Notes under the pieces: generated by a model
Seen by the model: only the letters and a program-made list of their open reading frames with translations
What the model was told of the DNA's origin: nothing
Database searches by the model: none
Program-made: the position numbers and the translations under genes
Shown here: positions 24,231 through 32,215 of the stretch, one piece after another
How positions within the stretch are numbered: the first letter of the stretch is position 1
Layout: the number at the start of each line of letters is the position of its first letter
Assembly (NCBI RefSeq): GCF_031845265.1
Contig: NZ_JAVRBG010000007.1
Span: 138,429-202,428 of the forward strand
Direction of reading: 5' to 3'
DNA from: Mesonia ostreae
GTDB taxonomy: Bacteria; Bacteroidota; Bacteroidia; Flavobacteriales; Flavobacteriaceae
DNA length: 64,000 nt

Positions 24231-24429
24231 CCTTTTTTTGTGCTTCATCCTTTCGTTCTTGGCGTTCTTTTTTCATTTTTTTAGAATATATAAGAACCAA
24301 CACAGCAATTAAAACCACTGCAGTGATATAAAACCAATTGGCCGCCATAAAATCTCCAAAAGTGTACCAACCAAATTGTTGGTTGGTACCTGTTTCTTCG
24401 GGATTGGGAATTTGAGTTTGTAAAAACAT
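24205..24429 (-). CDS. 74-aa single-pass membrane protein
   Basis: A short periplasmic N-terminus (LQTQIPNPEETGTNQQFGWYTFGDF), one membrane helix (about residues 30-49, WFYITAVVLIAVLVLIYS) and a very basic cytoplasmic tail (KKMKKERQERKDEAQKKA). It is convergent with and overlaps the oxygenase gene. It is followed in the same direction by nothing close. Function unknown, but the frame uses a normal ATG and has a sensible topology. Confidence 0.65.
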   Translation of the reverse strand: MFLQTQIPNPEETGTNQQFGWYTFGDFMAANWFYITAVVLIAVLVLIYSKKMKKERQERKDEAQKKANESSANP

Positions 24430-24496
24430 AGAATTATTTTTATGAAATATAAAGATATTTTAAGAAAATATCCCCATTTTAGGGAAGCTTTAACCC

Positions 24497-25960
24497 TTAT
24501 AAATTATTGATATAATTTCCATATAAATCCTGAAACTGTGTTCCTTCAGAAAACTCATGCTTGCTTAACTTTTGATGAGCTGCCAGTCCCCAGAGCACAA
24601 CTTCCATCATAAAGTAGCGTTCTTCTTCGGGTAGATTGGGTAAATATTTAATTACTAATTTTTTAAGGGGCTCTATACTTAACAAGGTTTTTTGATATTC
24701 TTTATCGCTTAAATCTGAAGTTAAAATAACACCTTCTTCATTAAAAAACCAATGCAGTACATCATCATAAGGAGTTTCTTCGTCTTGCTTCTGAAGCTTT
24801 TCTATATTCGGGAAGTTTTTAAGAAATAAGGTTTTTACTGCTTGGGTCATCAATTCTTTAGCGACAAAATCGGCGCCTTCTTGCTCGCCTTCATACACCA
24901 ATTCAATTTTACCCGTAATTGCAGGAATAATTCCGGCAAAATCACTAAGTCTGAGTATAGTTTTTTCTTCGTCTAATAAAATAGCTCTACGTTCTGCGGT
25001 GCTCAATAAATTTTGAAAAGCAGTAATACTCATTCTAGCACTAATTCCACTTTTTACATCTACATATTCACTTTCTCTAGCCTCAAAACTTATTTGCTCT
25101 AAAACATCTTTGGCAATTTCAGGAACTACTATGCGTTGATGCTGACTTTCTTCTAAGCGTGCTTCTTGTGCTGTAATTTTTTTTGCTGTTGCCACATCTT
25201 GCGGATAATGGGTTAGAATTTGAGAACCGATTCTATCTTTTAAAGGCGTTACAATGCTACCACGATTGGTATAATCTTCTGGATTTGCCGTAAAAATAAA
25301 CTGAAGGTCTAAAGGCATTCTCAATTTGAATCCTCGTATTTGAATGTCTCCTTCTTGAAGAATATTAAAAAGCGCCACTTGTATTCTCGCTTGCAAATCT
25401 GGTAATTCATTAATCACAAAAATGCTTCTGTTGGCACGAGGAATCATTCCGAAGTGAATTACCCGGTCATCGGCATAACTTAATTTTAAGTTAGCAGCTT
25501 TGATAGGATCTACATCACCAATTAAATCGGCTACCGTTACATCTGGGGTCGCTAGTTTTTCTGCAAAGCGCTCTTCTCTGTGCAACCAACTAATAGGCGT
25601 ATCGTCTCCTTTTTCTTCTAAGATTTGTCTGGCATACCTAGAAATGGGATGAAAAGGATCGTCATTAATTTCAGAACCTTCGACCACGGGAATATACTCG
25701 TCCAACAACTGAATCATTAATCTTGCGATTCTTGTTTTTGCTTGTCCGCGTAAACCCAGGAGGTTAATATTGTGCTTAGAAAGAATGGCGCGTTCCAGTT
25801 CTGGAATTACTGTTTTTTCGTATCCGTGAATGCCTTCAAAAACATTTTCTTTGTTTTTTATTTTTTCAATTAAATTTTGGCGCAACTCTTCTTTAATGCT
25901 TTTACTTTGGTAAGAAGCATTTTTTAATTCGCCAAATGTTTTTATCTGTAATGTGTTCAT
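24497..25960 (-). CDS. MoxR/magnesium-chelatase-type AAA+ ATPase
   Basis: 487 aa from the ATG at 25960. A Walker A variant LLGLRGQAKTRIAR, Walker B SIFVINELPDL (NE in place of DE), sensor-type FIFTANPEDYTNRGSIVTPLKDRIG, and an arginine-rich lid follow in order. The C-terminal 200 residues include KSGISARMSITAFQNL. Such ATPases pair with VWA proteins as metal-insertion or maturation chaperones, and a VWA gene lies upstream in the same direction. The two are separated by 488 nt holding a DUF559 gene and hairpin repeats. Its substrate is unknown. Confidence 0.88.
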   Translation of the reverse strand: MNTLQIKTFGELKNASYQSKSIKEELRQNLIEKIKNKENVFEGIHGYEKTVIPELERAILSKHNINLLGLRGQAKTRIARLMIQLLDEYIPVVEGSEINDDPFHPISRYARQILEEKGDDTPISWLHREERFAEKLATPDVTVADLIGDVDPIKAANLKLSYADDRVIHFGMIPRANRSIFVINELPDLQARIQVALFNILQEGDIQIRGFKLRMPLDLQFIFTANPEDYTNRGSIVTPLKDRIGSQILTHYPQDVATAKKITAQEARLEESQHQRIVVPEIAKDVLEQISFEARESEYVDVKSGISARMSITAFQNLLSTAERRAILLDEEKTILRLSDFAGIIPAITGKIELVYEGEQEGADFVAKELMTQAVKTLFLKNFPNIEKLQKQDEETPYDDVLHWFFNEEGVILTSDLSDKEYQKTLLSIEPLKKLVIKYLPNLPEEERYFMMEVVLWGLAAHQKLSKHEFSEGTQFQDLYGNYINNL

Positions 25961-25980
25961 AGTTTTGTGTTTGAAATAAA

Positions 25981-26015
25981 CATCCCTCCCCAACCCTCCC
26001 TTCGAAGGGAGGGAG
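25981..26015. repeat. Left hairpin end of the DUF559 unit
   Basis: CATCCCTCCCCAA followed by the perfect 20-nt palindrome CCCTCCCTTCGAAGGGAGGG (25994-26013) and then a T-rich run. It could also act as a terminator for plus-strand transcripts. Confidence 0.85.
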
Positions 26016-26029
26016 TTTTTTCGTTTTTG

Positions 26030-26401
26030 TTATGGGATTTGGTTGAATTCATTAATATAATTGCGTATTTCCATTTTTATAGCGTCGAAATCAGTAAAAA
26101 CTTGAGCGTTAGTAAACCTTAGAAATGAAACACCATACTTTTCGATTTCACCTTGTCTTTTTGCATCTTCTAGAAAGTTATCCTCATGAATTTTACCATC
26201 TATTTCTAAAACTAAACCTATTTCATGGCAATAGAAATCAACAATATAATTTAACATAGGTACTTGTCTGTGAAATTCTACTCCTAAAGATTTCTTTCTA
26301 ATATTTTTCCATACTAGAATTTCAGCGGGAGTCATATTTTTTCTCAGTTCTCTAGCTCTAATTTTTAATTTTCTATTATATGGTATAATTTTATTTGCCA
26401 T
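26030..26401 (-). CDS. DUF559 endonuclease-fold protein
   Basis: 123 aa, the full length of stand-alone DUF559 proteins, which have the very-short-patch-repair (Vsr)/restriction-endonuclease fold. It begins IIPYNRKLKIRARELRKNMTPAE and continues VWKNIRKKSLGVEFHRQVPMLNYIVDFYCHEIGLVLEIDGKIH. The acidic and basic residues YIVDFYC ... LEIDGKIH match the D-x(n)-E-x-K-like nuclease core. It then has RQGEIEKYGVSFLRFTNAQV. It lies between inverted hairpin ends inside the ATPase-VWA operon. Its DNA target and biological role are not known. Confidence 0.88.
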   Translation of the reverse strand: MANKIIPYNRKLKIRARELRKNMTPAEILVWKNIRKKSLGVEFHRQVPMLNYIVDFYCHEIGLVLEIDGKIHEDNFLEDAKRQGEIEKYGVSFLRFTNAQVFTDFDAIKMEIRNYINEFNQIP

Positions 26402-26413
26402 AATGCTATTTAG

Positions 26414-26446
26414 CGCCCCTCTTTACAAGAGGGGTTGGGGAGATGT
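26414..26446. repeat. Right hairpin end of the DUF559 unit
   Basis: CCCCTCTT-TAC-AAGAGGGG (26416-26434) followed outward by TTGGGGAGATGT, the inverted counterpart of the left ACATC..TCCCCAACCC end. Confidence 0.85.
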
Positions 26447-26448
26447 AA

Positions 26449-27570
26449 TTACCGCATTCTCCTCTTTCTATTGGTTTCATAATCTTCAAAAATCATTTCC
26501 CCTAAGCCTGCAAGTCCGGTGTAGTAAGCTTTTCCCTGGTTGGAAGCCGAGAATTCATCTACAAATTGTTGCAAATACGGGTCTGAAGCTATCATAAAGG
26601 TGGTGATAGGAATTTTAAGTTTTCTCGCTTGCGCTGCCATATTGTAACAACGTTGCATGATGTATTCATCCAATCCCATAGAGTTTTTATAATAAGTACC
26701 ATCGGGCATTCTTAGGCAACTCGGTTTACCATCGGTAATCATAAAAATTTGCTTGTTGGCATTTCGCTTCCGCCGAAGTAAATCCATTGCCAATTGTAAA
26801 CCAGCAACTGTATTGGTATGAAAAGGACCGACTTGCAGATAGGGCAGGTCTTTAATTTTTATGGGCCAAGCGTCATTTCCAAAAACAATCACGTCTAACG
26901 AATCTTTAGGATATTGGGTTAGAATTAATTCCGCCAAGGCCATCGCTACTTTTTTGGCGGGAGTAATTCTATCTTCACCGTACAAAATCATACTGTGGCT
27001 TATGTCAATCATCAATACCGTGCTCATTTGCGATTTATGATTGCTTTCTTCCACCACCAAATCATTCTCGGTTAGATGAAAATCATCCATTCCATGATTG
27101 ATTTGTGCATTTCTTATACTTTCGGTCATCGAGATTTTATCTAAAGAATCTCCGTATTGATAGGCTTTAAAATCTCCTGTTTTTTCTTGCGTATGACCGC
27201 TGTGTTTGGTTTTGTGATTCCCTGAAGAACCTTTACGCATCTTCCCAAAAATTTCTTTTAAGGCACGCTGCCTGATTGCTTTTTCGGTTTTAGAAGTAAT
27301 TTCTATACCATTTTTGCCATCTGGTTTTATCCGCTCTTGGATGTAACCTTTGTTTTTGAGGTCTTCAATAAAATCTTTAATGGAATAATCTGGCGTGGTC
27401 AATTGATACTCTTTATCGAGCTGTTTGAGCCAATCAATCGCCTCATCAAAATCTCCAGAAGTATGGGTAATCAATTCTTTAAATACTTCAAAAAGAATCT
27501 CAAACGGAGACTGATAAGGTTTCTTATAGGTTTTAAAGATAAAACCGCTACTTACATCATTTCTATTCAT
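26449..27570 (-). CDS. VWA-domain protein, partner of the MoxR-type ATPase
   Basis: 373 aa from the ATG at 27570; a TTG at 27600 is an alternative. The N-terminal half (about 1-170) is helical and charged. The C-terminal VWA domain has the metal-site motif LMIDISHSMILYG (D-x-S-x-S), a threonine in HTNTVAGLQ and the aspartate in FMITDGKPS. All MIDAS elements are intact. It is the upstream gene of the ATPase pair, separated from it by the DUF559 unit. Related pairs act in chelatase-type insertion or chaperoning; the target here is not known. Confidence 0.88.
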   Translation of the reverse strand: MNRNDVSSGFIFKTYKKPYQSPFEILFEVFKELITHTSGDFDEAIDWLKQLDKEYQLTTPDYSIKDFIEDLKNKGYIQERIKPDGKNGIEITSKTEKAIRQRALKEIFGKMRKGSSGNHKTKHSGHTQEKTGDFKAYQYGDSLDKISMTESIRNAQINHGMDDFHLTENDLVVEESNHKSQMSTVLMIDISHSMILYGEDRITPAKKVAMALAELILTQYPKDSLDVIVFGNDAWPIKIKDLPYLQVGPFHTNTVAGLQLAMDLLRRKRNANKQIFMITDGKPSCLRMPDGTYYKNSMGLDEYIMQRCYNMAAQARKLKIPITTFMIASDPYLQQFVDEFSASNQGKAYYTGLAGLGEMIFEDYETNRKRRMR

Positions 27571-27919
27571 AAGCTTAAAAATACGATATTTTGAAAGCAT
27601 TTAGTAATAGACAGGTGTTAAACTGAAATTAATGTTTAAGATTAGTTGTGTCCCACTAAGATTTAAGACTCGCCCGTACCTAAGCGTTACGTTCGGGCAG
27701 GCCGCTTCGCTAAAAGACTATAGATTTTAGACTTAATTCATAAAATCTTGATAACTACATGAAATTATTTAAGTCTAGGCATTACTCTTATATTTTCATA
27801 CGCAATATAATAGTAAGCTGTATTTTCTTTAAAAAGTTTGAAAATAGTATTGTACTTAAAGTAACAGAATTCGGTAAAATTTTTATCAGACACTTTTATG
27901 TTATGCTAAGAATTTTTTT
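27571..27919. other. Intergenic stretch with one strong hairpin
   Basis: No gene seen. GCCCGTACC...GGTACGTT-type sequence near 27671-27700 (GCCCG ... CGGGC) forms a hairpin, and a related GCCTG/GGGCAGG hairpin recurs near 39990-40012. The remainder is AT-rich. Confidence 0.5.
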
Positions 27920-28840
27920 TTAGACTTTAATCTTCTTCTTTCTCTTCACACGTTCCATTAACCGCACAAAATTGATGTTATCAAAAATTAAGCCTCCTAT
28001 AATGAGGGCTAAACCTATTAATGTGGAAGTTAAAATTTCTTCCCCCACCGTAAAATAAATGACGATGAGCGATAGGAAGGGAACAAGGTAAATAAGCCTA
28101 CTCACTTTTGCCGTATGCGAAGATTTCTTTAATGCCATAGACCAGATGATAAAGGTAACGCCCATTTCAAACAATCCTACATAAGCAGCACCCAAATAGT
28201 GTTGGGTAGAAAAGGCTGGAAAATCTGAGAATACGGCTAATGCAATGCTGATGTATACAATTCCGAAAAGGAAATTCAGAAATAATTTGCTGATTTCATC
28301 CCGCTTATCCTTAATGTTATAAATCCAAAATAAAGCCCAAATTACTGCGGAAGCAATGCCGAGTAAAGCTCCGTAAGGGTTACTAAAAGAGAAACCCAAT
28401 ATATCTCCTCCAGTAGAAATGGTGATGACACCCACAAAACTAATGAGAATCGCCATAAAATTCTGAAGGTTAATCTTCTGTTTTAAAATGGGAATAGACA
28501 GTAAAGTCATCATAATAGGCCAGGTATAATTTAAAGGCTGAGCTTCTTGCGCAGGCAATAAATCATAAGCTTTAAACAATACAATATAGTAAAGAAACGG
28601 ATTTATGAGTCCGAATACTGCCGACCTCAAATAGGCTTTCGCCGGAAGTTTAAACACATTCTTCAGCTTCCCTTGAGCTACAATCACTATAAAAAGTACG
28701 ACTAAGGAAACGGAAACCGATAAAAAAAGCAATTGTAAAAAATCGAGATGCTTTAAGCTTAACTTCATGGCAGAAGCTACCGTAGACCATAAAAGGACGG
28801 CAATACCAGCGTAGAGATAAGCTTTGTGTTGGTCTTTCAT
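27920..28840 (-). CDS. EamA-family (DMT) transporter
   Basis: 306 aa with ten predicted membrane helices in two EamA repeats. The first begins AYLYAGIAVLLWSTVASAMKLSL and the second GALLGIASAVIWALFWIYNIK. The W-S/T-x-P/A-type signature of the family is at the start of the first repeat. It has a basic C-terminal tail KRKKKIKV. Members export or import amino acids, nucleobases or other metabolites; the substrate is not readable. It lies 12 nt after the MATE gene, at the end of the minus-strand run from 34062. Confidence 0.88.
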   Translation of the reverse strand: MKDQHKAYLYAGIAVLLWSTVASAMKLSLKHLDFLQLLFLSVSVSLVVLFIVIVAQGKLKNVFKLPAKAYLRSAVFGLINPFLYYIVLFKAYDLLPAQEAQPLNYTWPIMMTLLSIPILKQKINLQNFMAILISFVGVITISTGGDILGFSFSNPYGALLGIASAVIWALFWIYNIKDKRDEISKLFLNFLFGIVYISIALAVFSDFPAFSTQHYLGAAYVGLFEMGVTFIIWSMALKKSSHTAKVSRLIYLVPFLSLIVIYFTVGEEILTSTLIGLALIIGGLIFDNINFVRLMERVKRKKKIKV

Positions 28841-28852
28841 ACCACTAAAAAT

Positions 28853-30178
28853 TTATTGTAAATATTTTCTTCTAAACTGAATAACTAAAGCGCTGCTGCG
28901 GATAAGCATCCACACAAAAAAGGCAATCCATATGGCGTACAATTTTAATCCGAAATAATCTCCCAATAACAGCGTGGGCGTAAATCCTAAAAAAGTTGCT
29001 ACCAATAAGACATTTCTAAGGTATTTGGCTTCGCCTAAGCCTTTAAAAATCCCATCAAACATAAAGGCAATTGCATTAATGGGTTGCATGAGTAAAACAA
29101 TCCAAAAAACGGAGGAGAACAGTACCAACACACTTTCTTCTTTGTTAAAGATAAGTCCGATTTCTTCGTAAAAGAAACCACAAATTCCCATTAAAATCAG
29201 CGCGATAAACACAGCATATTTAGAAATATCTTTACTTAAATTCCATAATCTGGTATAGTCTTTTGCTCCTAGTAAACGGCCGCCAATTGCATTGCCTGCA
29301 TTCGCATAACCATCAATAAAAAAGGAAAAGAAAAGCCAAATATTCATGAGAATACTTTGCGCAGCGATGTAATTTTTCCCGTAATCTGTTGCGTAGGCAT
29401 TGGCTAAAAAGATGGCAAAATTAAGTGCCGCCGTTCTTACAAAAAGATTGGCTGCCATAAGTAAAAGCGGCTTCATTTGCGGATTAATCGTAAAGCTCAA
29501 TTTTAAATGGTAAGGTGTTTTTTTAAAGAAATAATACAATGCCATGATGAGCATCGTCACTTGTGCGGCAAGACTGGCGTAAGCAGCTCCAGCGAGATGC
29601 ATAGGTTCTATAAATCCTTCTACGCCATACACCAGCAGAAAATCTAAACCTACATTCACCACCGCTCCCGCCAAACTACATTTCATCGCCCAAAGCGTGT
29701 TTTGTAGCCCGCGGAAAATTCCGAAAATAGCAAAAGTGACTAAGGTAAGCGGGTAACCTAAGGCGCGGATCGTATAGTAATCTTGGGTGTATTGAAGAAT
29801 GAGTCCGTCTGCATTATAGGCGCTAAAAATGGCTTCCGCAAAGAAAGCCGTTAAGCCGTAGATGATAAAACTCAGCAATAAATTAAAAAGAATGGCTTGC
29901 GGAATCAAGGTTTTAACCGCATGGAGTCTGTTGGCACCTAAATGCTGAGAGATAATTGCTGAAATCGCGGTTTTAGTCTGTGCGACAATCCAAATAATCG
30001 CCGAAAGAAAAGAGCCTACAATTCCCGCTGCCGCCAAGGCTTCAATAGAATGATGTTTTACATTTCCAATAACCGCGATATCGGTTAAAGAAATAAGAGG
30101 CTCGGCTATTCCTGCAATAATCGCAGGAATAGCAATTTTATTGATTTCTTTAAAAGATACTTTGGGAGTTGTGGCCAA
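28853..30178 (-). CDS. MATE-family (DinF-type) efflux protein
   Basis: An inner-membrane antiporter with twelve predicted helices. The N-terminus KEINKIAIPAIIAGIAEPLISLTDIAVIGN is characteristic of the DinF branch. I choose the TTG at 30178 (MATTPKVSFKEI), because the alternative TTG at 30199 adds a poorly conserved hydrophobic stretch; neither start is an ATG. It lies about 70 nt after the deacylase gene in the same direction, so it may belong to the QEGLA operon and export its product. That link is inference. Confidence 0.88.
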   Translation of the reverse strand: MATTPKVSFKEINKIAIPAIIAGIAEPLISLTDIAVIGNVKHHSIEALAAAGIVGSFLSAIIWIVAQTKTAISAIISQHLGANRLHAVKTLIPQAILFNLLLSFIIYGLTAFFAEAIFSAYNADGLILQYTQDYYTIRALGYPLTLVTFAIFGIFRGLQNTLWAMKCSLAGAVVNVGLDFLLVYGVEGFIEPMHLAGAAYASLAAQVTMLIMALYYFFKKTPYHLKLSFTINPQMKPLLLMAANLFVRTAALNFAIFLANAYATDYGKNYIAAQSILMNIWLFFSFFIDGYANAGNAIGGRLLGAKDYTRLWNLSKDISKYAVFIALILMGICGFFYEEIGLIFNKEESVLVLFSSVFWIVLLMQPINAIAFMFDGIFKGLGEAKYLRNVLLVATFLGFTPTLLLGDYFGLKLYAIWIAFFVWMLIRSSALVIQFRRKYLQ

Positions 30179-30250
30179 ACTAAATAAATTAAGCCACAAA
30201 TTTCGGAAACCAAAACCAATAACCTAAGCTTTTACACTATTAATCCCACC

Positions 30251-31156
30251 TTACTTGGCTTCTTCTTTAATCACAAAAAAACCATCATTTCCTTGGGCTT
30301 GATATAGCGGCATAAAAATACGAGCGTCCCATTCGCTTCTTAGTTCATTTCCATTTTGAATGGCTAGCAAATCTCCTTTTTGAATCTCTTGAAAGTTTTC
30401 AAAACCAGGTTCCATTTTAAAATCATCTTTGTCTTTAATTCCGTGGCGGTATTCGATATCAAACACCTTTTGGGCTGGCGCATTTTTTTGCGTAAAATTT
30501 TCCACGCAAGTGGGATAACTAGAAATTTGAGTTAGATCTAATCCGCAGGCTTCCTTTAAACAAAGCCAAATCATACCTTCGTGGTTTTCTACAGAAGTTT
30601 TACTTTCGTGTTGGCCCGCTTCAAAAACAAAACCGGTGAGTCCCGTTCTGCTTAAATAATGATCAAAATCTCCTGTAATAATATCGCTAAAACCTCTTAC
30701 AATATAAGTAGGAAAATGGCGTGACCAAGCATCGTTATCGTTTACTTCTTGTACAGAAAGGTATGGCGCACTATCTGAGGATGTGGTGTGACAATCCATA
30801 AAATACCGCTTGTTAAAATCACTTTCGGGATAATCTTTTAGCACCTCTACAATTTCATACATTTCTCTTTCTTCGTGACTATTGACTTCCCCATTTTGCA
30901 TATTCTCTTTGGTCCACGTGCGGTTAAGATCTTCATCTATATAGCGTTGATTTTGATTGAGAGCTTTTAAGTTACCAGAAACGCCTATAAACGTACCTTT
31001 AATTTCAGGTTTTGTTTTCTCTAGTTCTCTAAAAACTTTTTGTAGCGCTATAACTCCGCTTGGCTCATTTCCATGAATCCCTGCGCTTACAAACAACAAT
31101 GGCCCTTTTTTACCCGATGTATATTTTCCTATAATTCTAGAAACCTTCTCTTTCAT
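30251..31156 (-). CDS. Succinylglutamate desuccinylase/aspartoacylase-family deacylase
   Basis: 301 aa of the AspA/AstE zinc carboxypeptidase-like family. The zinc site is visible as SAGIHGNEPSG (His-x2-Glu) and DCHTTSSDS (His), followed by an RGFSDI strand and the catalytic-glutamate region FVFEAGQHES. The C-terminal 80 residues (LDLTQISSYPTCVENFTQ...) form the beta-rich tail domain of the family. It lies 12 nt after the ATP-grasp gene in the QEGLA operon. A role in removing an acyl or amino-acid cap from the operon's product is inferred. Confidence 0.88.
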   Translation of the reverse strand: MKEKVSRIIGKYTSGKKGPLLFVSAGIHGNEPSGVIALQKVFRELEKTKPEIKGTFIGVSGNLKALNQNQRYIDEDLNRTWTKENMQNGEVNSHEEREMYEIVEVLKDYPESDFNKRYFMDCHTTSSDSAPYLSVQEVNDNDAWSRHFPTYIVRGFSDIITGDFDHYLSRTGLTGFVFEAGQHESKTSVENHEGMIWLCLKEACGLDLTQISSYPTCVENFTQKNAPAQKVFDIEYRHGIKDKDDFKMEPGFENFQEIQKGDLLAIQNGNELRSEWDARIFMPLYQAQGNDGFFVIKEEAK

Positions 31157-31168
31157 ATCTATTTATTT

Positions 31169-32215
31169 TTAATCCATAGTGGCCAAAATTCGATTTGAAA
31201 AATGTTGACCATACATTTCTTTATAACTTAATTTTCTTTCAATAGCATCGATGATTTCGTCGCCAAAATCTGGATAATCTATTTCACTAAAATAATCTAA
31301 ACCACCTGGGCTAAGTACATTGATCTCAATGAGTTTGTCTTTTACCACATCCAAGCCTACAAAAAATAATCCATCCTGAATTAATTTGGGTGCGACTATT
31401 TCTATAATTTTCTCAAAATCTTTAGTGAGTTTTACCGCTTGTGCGGTAGCACCTTGATTAAAATTACTTCTAAATTCGCCTTCGCCCATTTTTCTTCTAA
31501 TCATGGAATGTTTCCCATTGCGTTCGATAAGTCTTCCATTCATCAATAAAATTCTCACGTCTCCTTCACTCACATCGGGTAAAAATTCTTGTCCAATTAC
31601 GTAACCTTGATTGAGCAAAGTTTCTATAATTTGATTAAGATTCTTCTCATTTTCATCGATGAGGTAAACATCTCTTCCTCCAGATCCTTCTAGAGGCTTA
31701 AGCACCATTTTTTTATTTTGCTTTTCGTAGAATTCTAAGATATCTTCCTTTTTTCGGGTGATGATAGAATCTGGTTTTATGCTTGAGGGAAGCTCTTCAA
31801 AATAAAGTTTATCAATGTAAGCATGGGATAGCGCATAGGCATCATTGAGCACCAAAACACCCTCTTGCTGCATCATTTTTCCAAAAGCGATTCCTGAGTG
31901 TTCTGCCCATTTGCGATCTACCTCTTCCGTAGGATTATTTCTAATAAAAAGTACATCTACATTTTTTGAGGACATCTTTTTCTTTTTAAGCTTAGCCTTT
32001 TTGATGTCTTCAATAAATTTTTTCGCCGATTTTGTTTTTATCGATGTGGGAACCTGAAGCACGTAAATACTTAGCGGTTCATTATGGGTGAAATTAAAAT
32101 CTCCCACATCCATCATTAAAACGGTGTGGCCGCGTTGATGCGCCTTGTGCATTAATACTACAGAACTGTTGTAGTTTTCTTCGTGCACGTCATTTAATAC
32201 GAAACATATTTTCAT
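31169..32215 (-). CDS. ATP-grasp ligase of the glutathione synthetase-like type
   Basis: 348 aa. The N-terminal Rossmann-like domain is MKICFVLNDVHEENYNSSVVLM. The ATP-grasp core has KMVLKPLEGSGGRDVYLI (ATP lysine and glycine loop), GQEFLPDVSEGDVRILLMNGRLIE, and the metal motif LIEINVLSPGGLDY (E-x-N). It is close to GshB in the ATP-grasp half, but no gshA is present and its neighbours differ, so classical glutathione synthesis is not assured. It overlaps the QEGLA gene by 4 nt and is followed by a zinc deacylase. Confidence 0.88.
   Translation of the reverse strand: MKICFVLNDVHEENYNSSVVLMHKAHQRGHTVLMMDVGDFNFTHNEPLSIYVLQVPTSIKTKSAKKFIEDIKKAKLKKKKMSSKNVDVLFIRNNPTEEVDRKWAEHSGIAFGKMMQQEGVLVLNDAYALSHAYIDKLYFEELPSSIKPDSIITRKKEDILEFYEKQNKKMVLKPLEGSGGRDVYLIDENEKNLNQIIETLLNQGYVIGQEFLPDVSEGDVRILLMNGRLIERNGKHSMIRRKMGEGEFRSNFNQGATAQAVKLTKDFEKIIEIVAPKLIQDGLFFVGLDVVKDKLIEINVLSPGGLDYFSEIDYPDFGDEIIDAIERKLSYKEMYGQHFSNRILATMD

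Larger units (their letters stand above)
25979..26446. mobile_element. Candidate DUF559 insertion unit with inverted hairpin ends
   Basis: About 468 bp separating the ATPase and VWA genes. The left end ACATCCCTCCCCAACCCTC and the reverse complement of the right end ACATCTCCCCAACCCCTC are close inverted repeats. Each is immediately followed inward by a palindrome: CCCTCCCTTCGAAGGGAGGG at 25994-26013, and CCCCTCTT-TAC-AAGAGGGG at 26416-26434. The only gene inside is a DUF559 nuclease-fold ORF. The outer right end abuts the VWA stop codon (26449-26451). I see no clear target duplication. Mobility is inferred. Confidence 0.5.

Noticed and set aside
25981..26446. Classical insertion sequence
   Set aside because: No transposase and no clear target duplication; only a DUF559 gene with inverted hairpins, so it is reported as a candidate unit of another kind.
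27571..27919. Small gene upstream of the VWA gene
   Set aside because: No frame with a plausible start, length or composition was found; only a GC-rich hairpin is evident.
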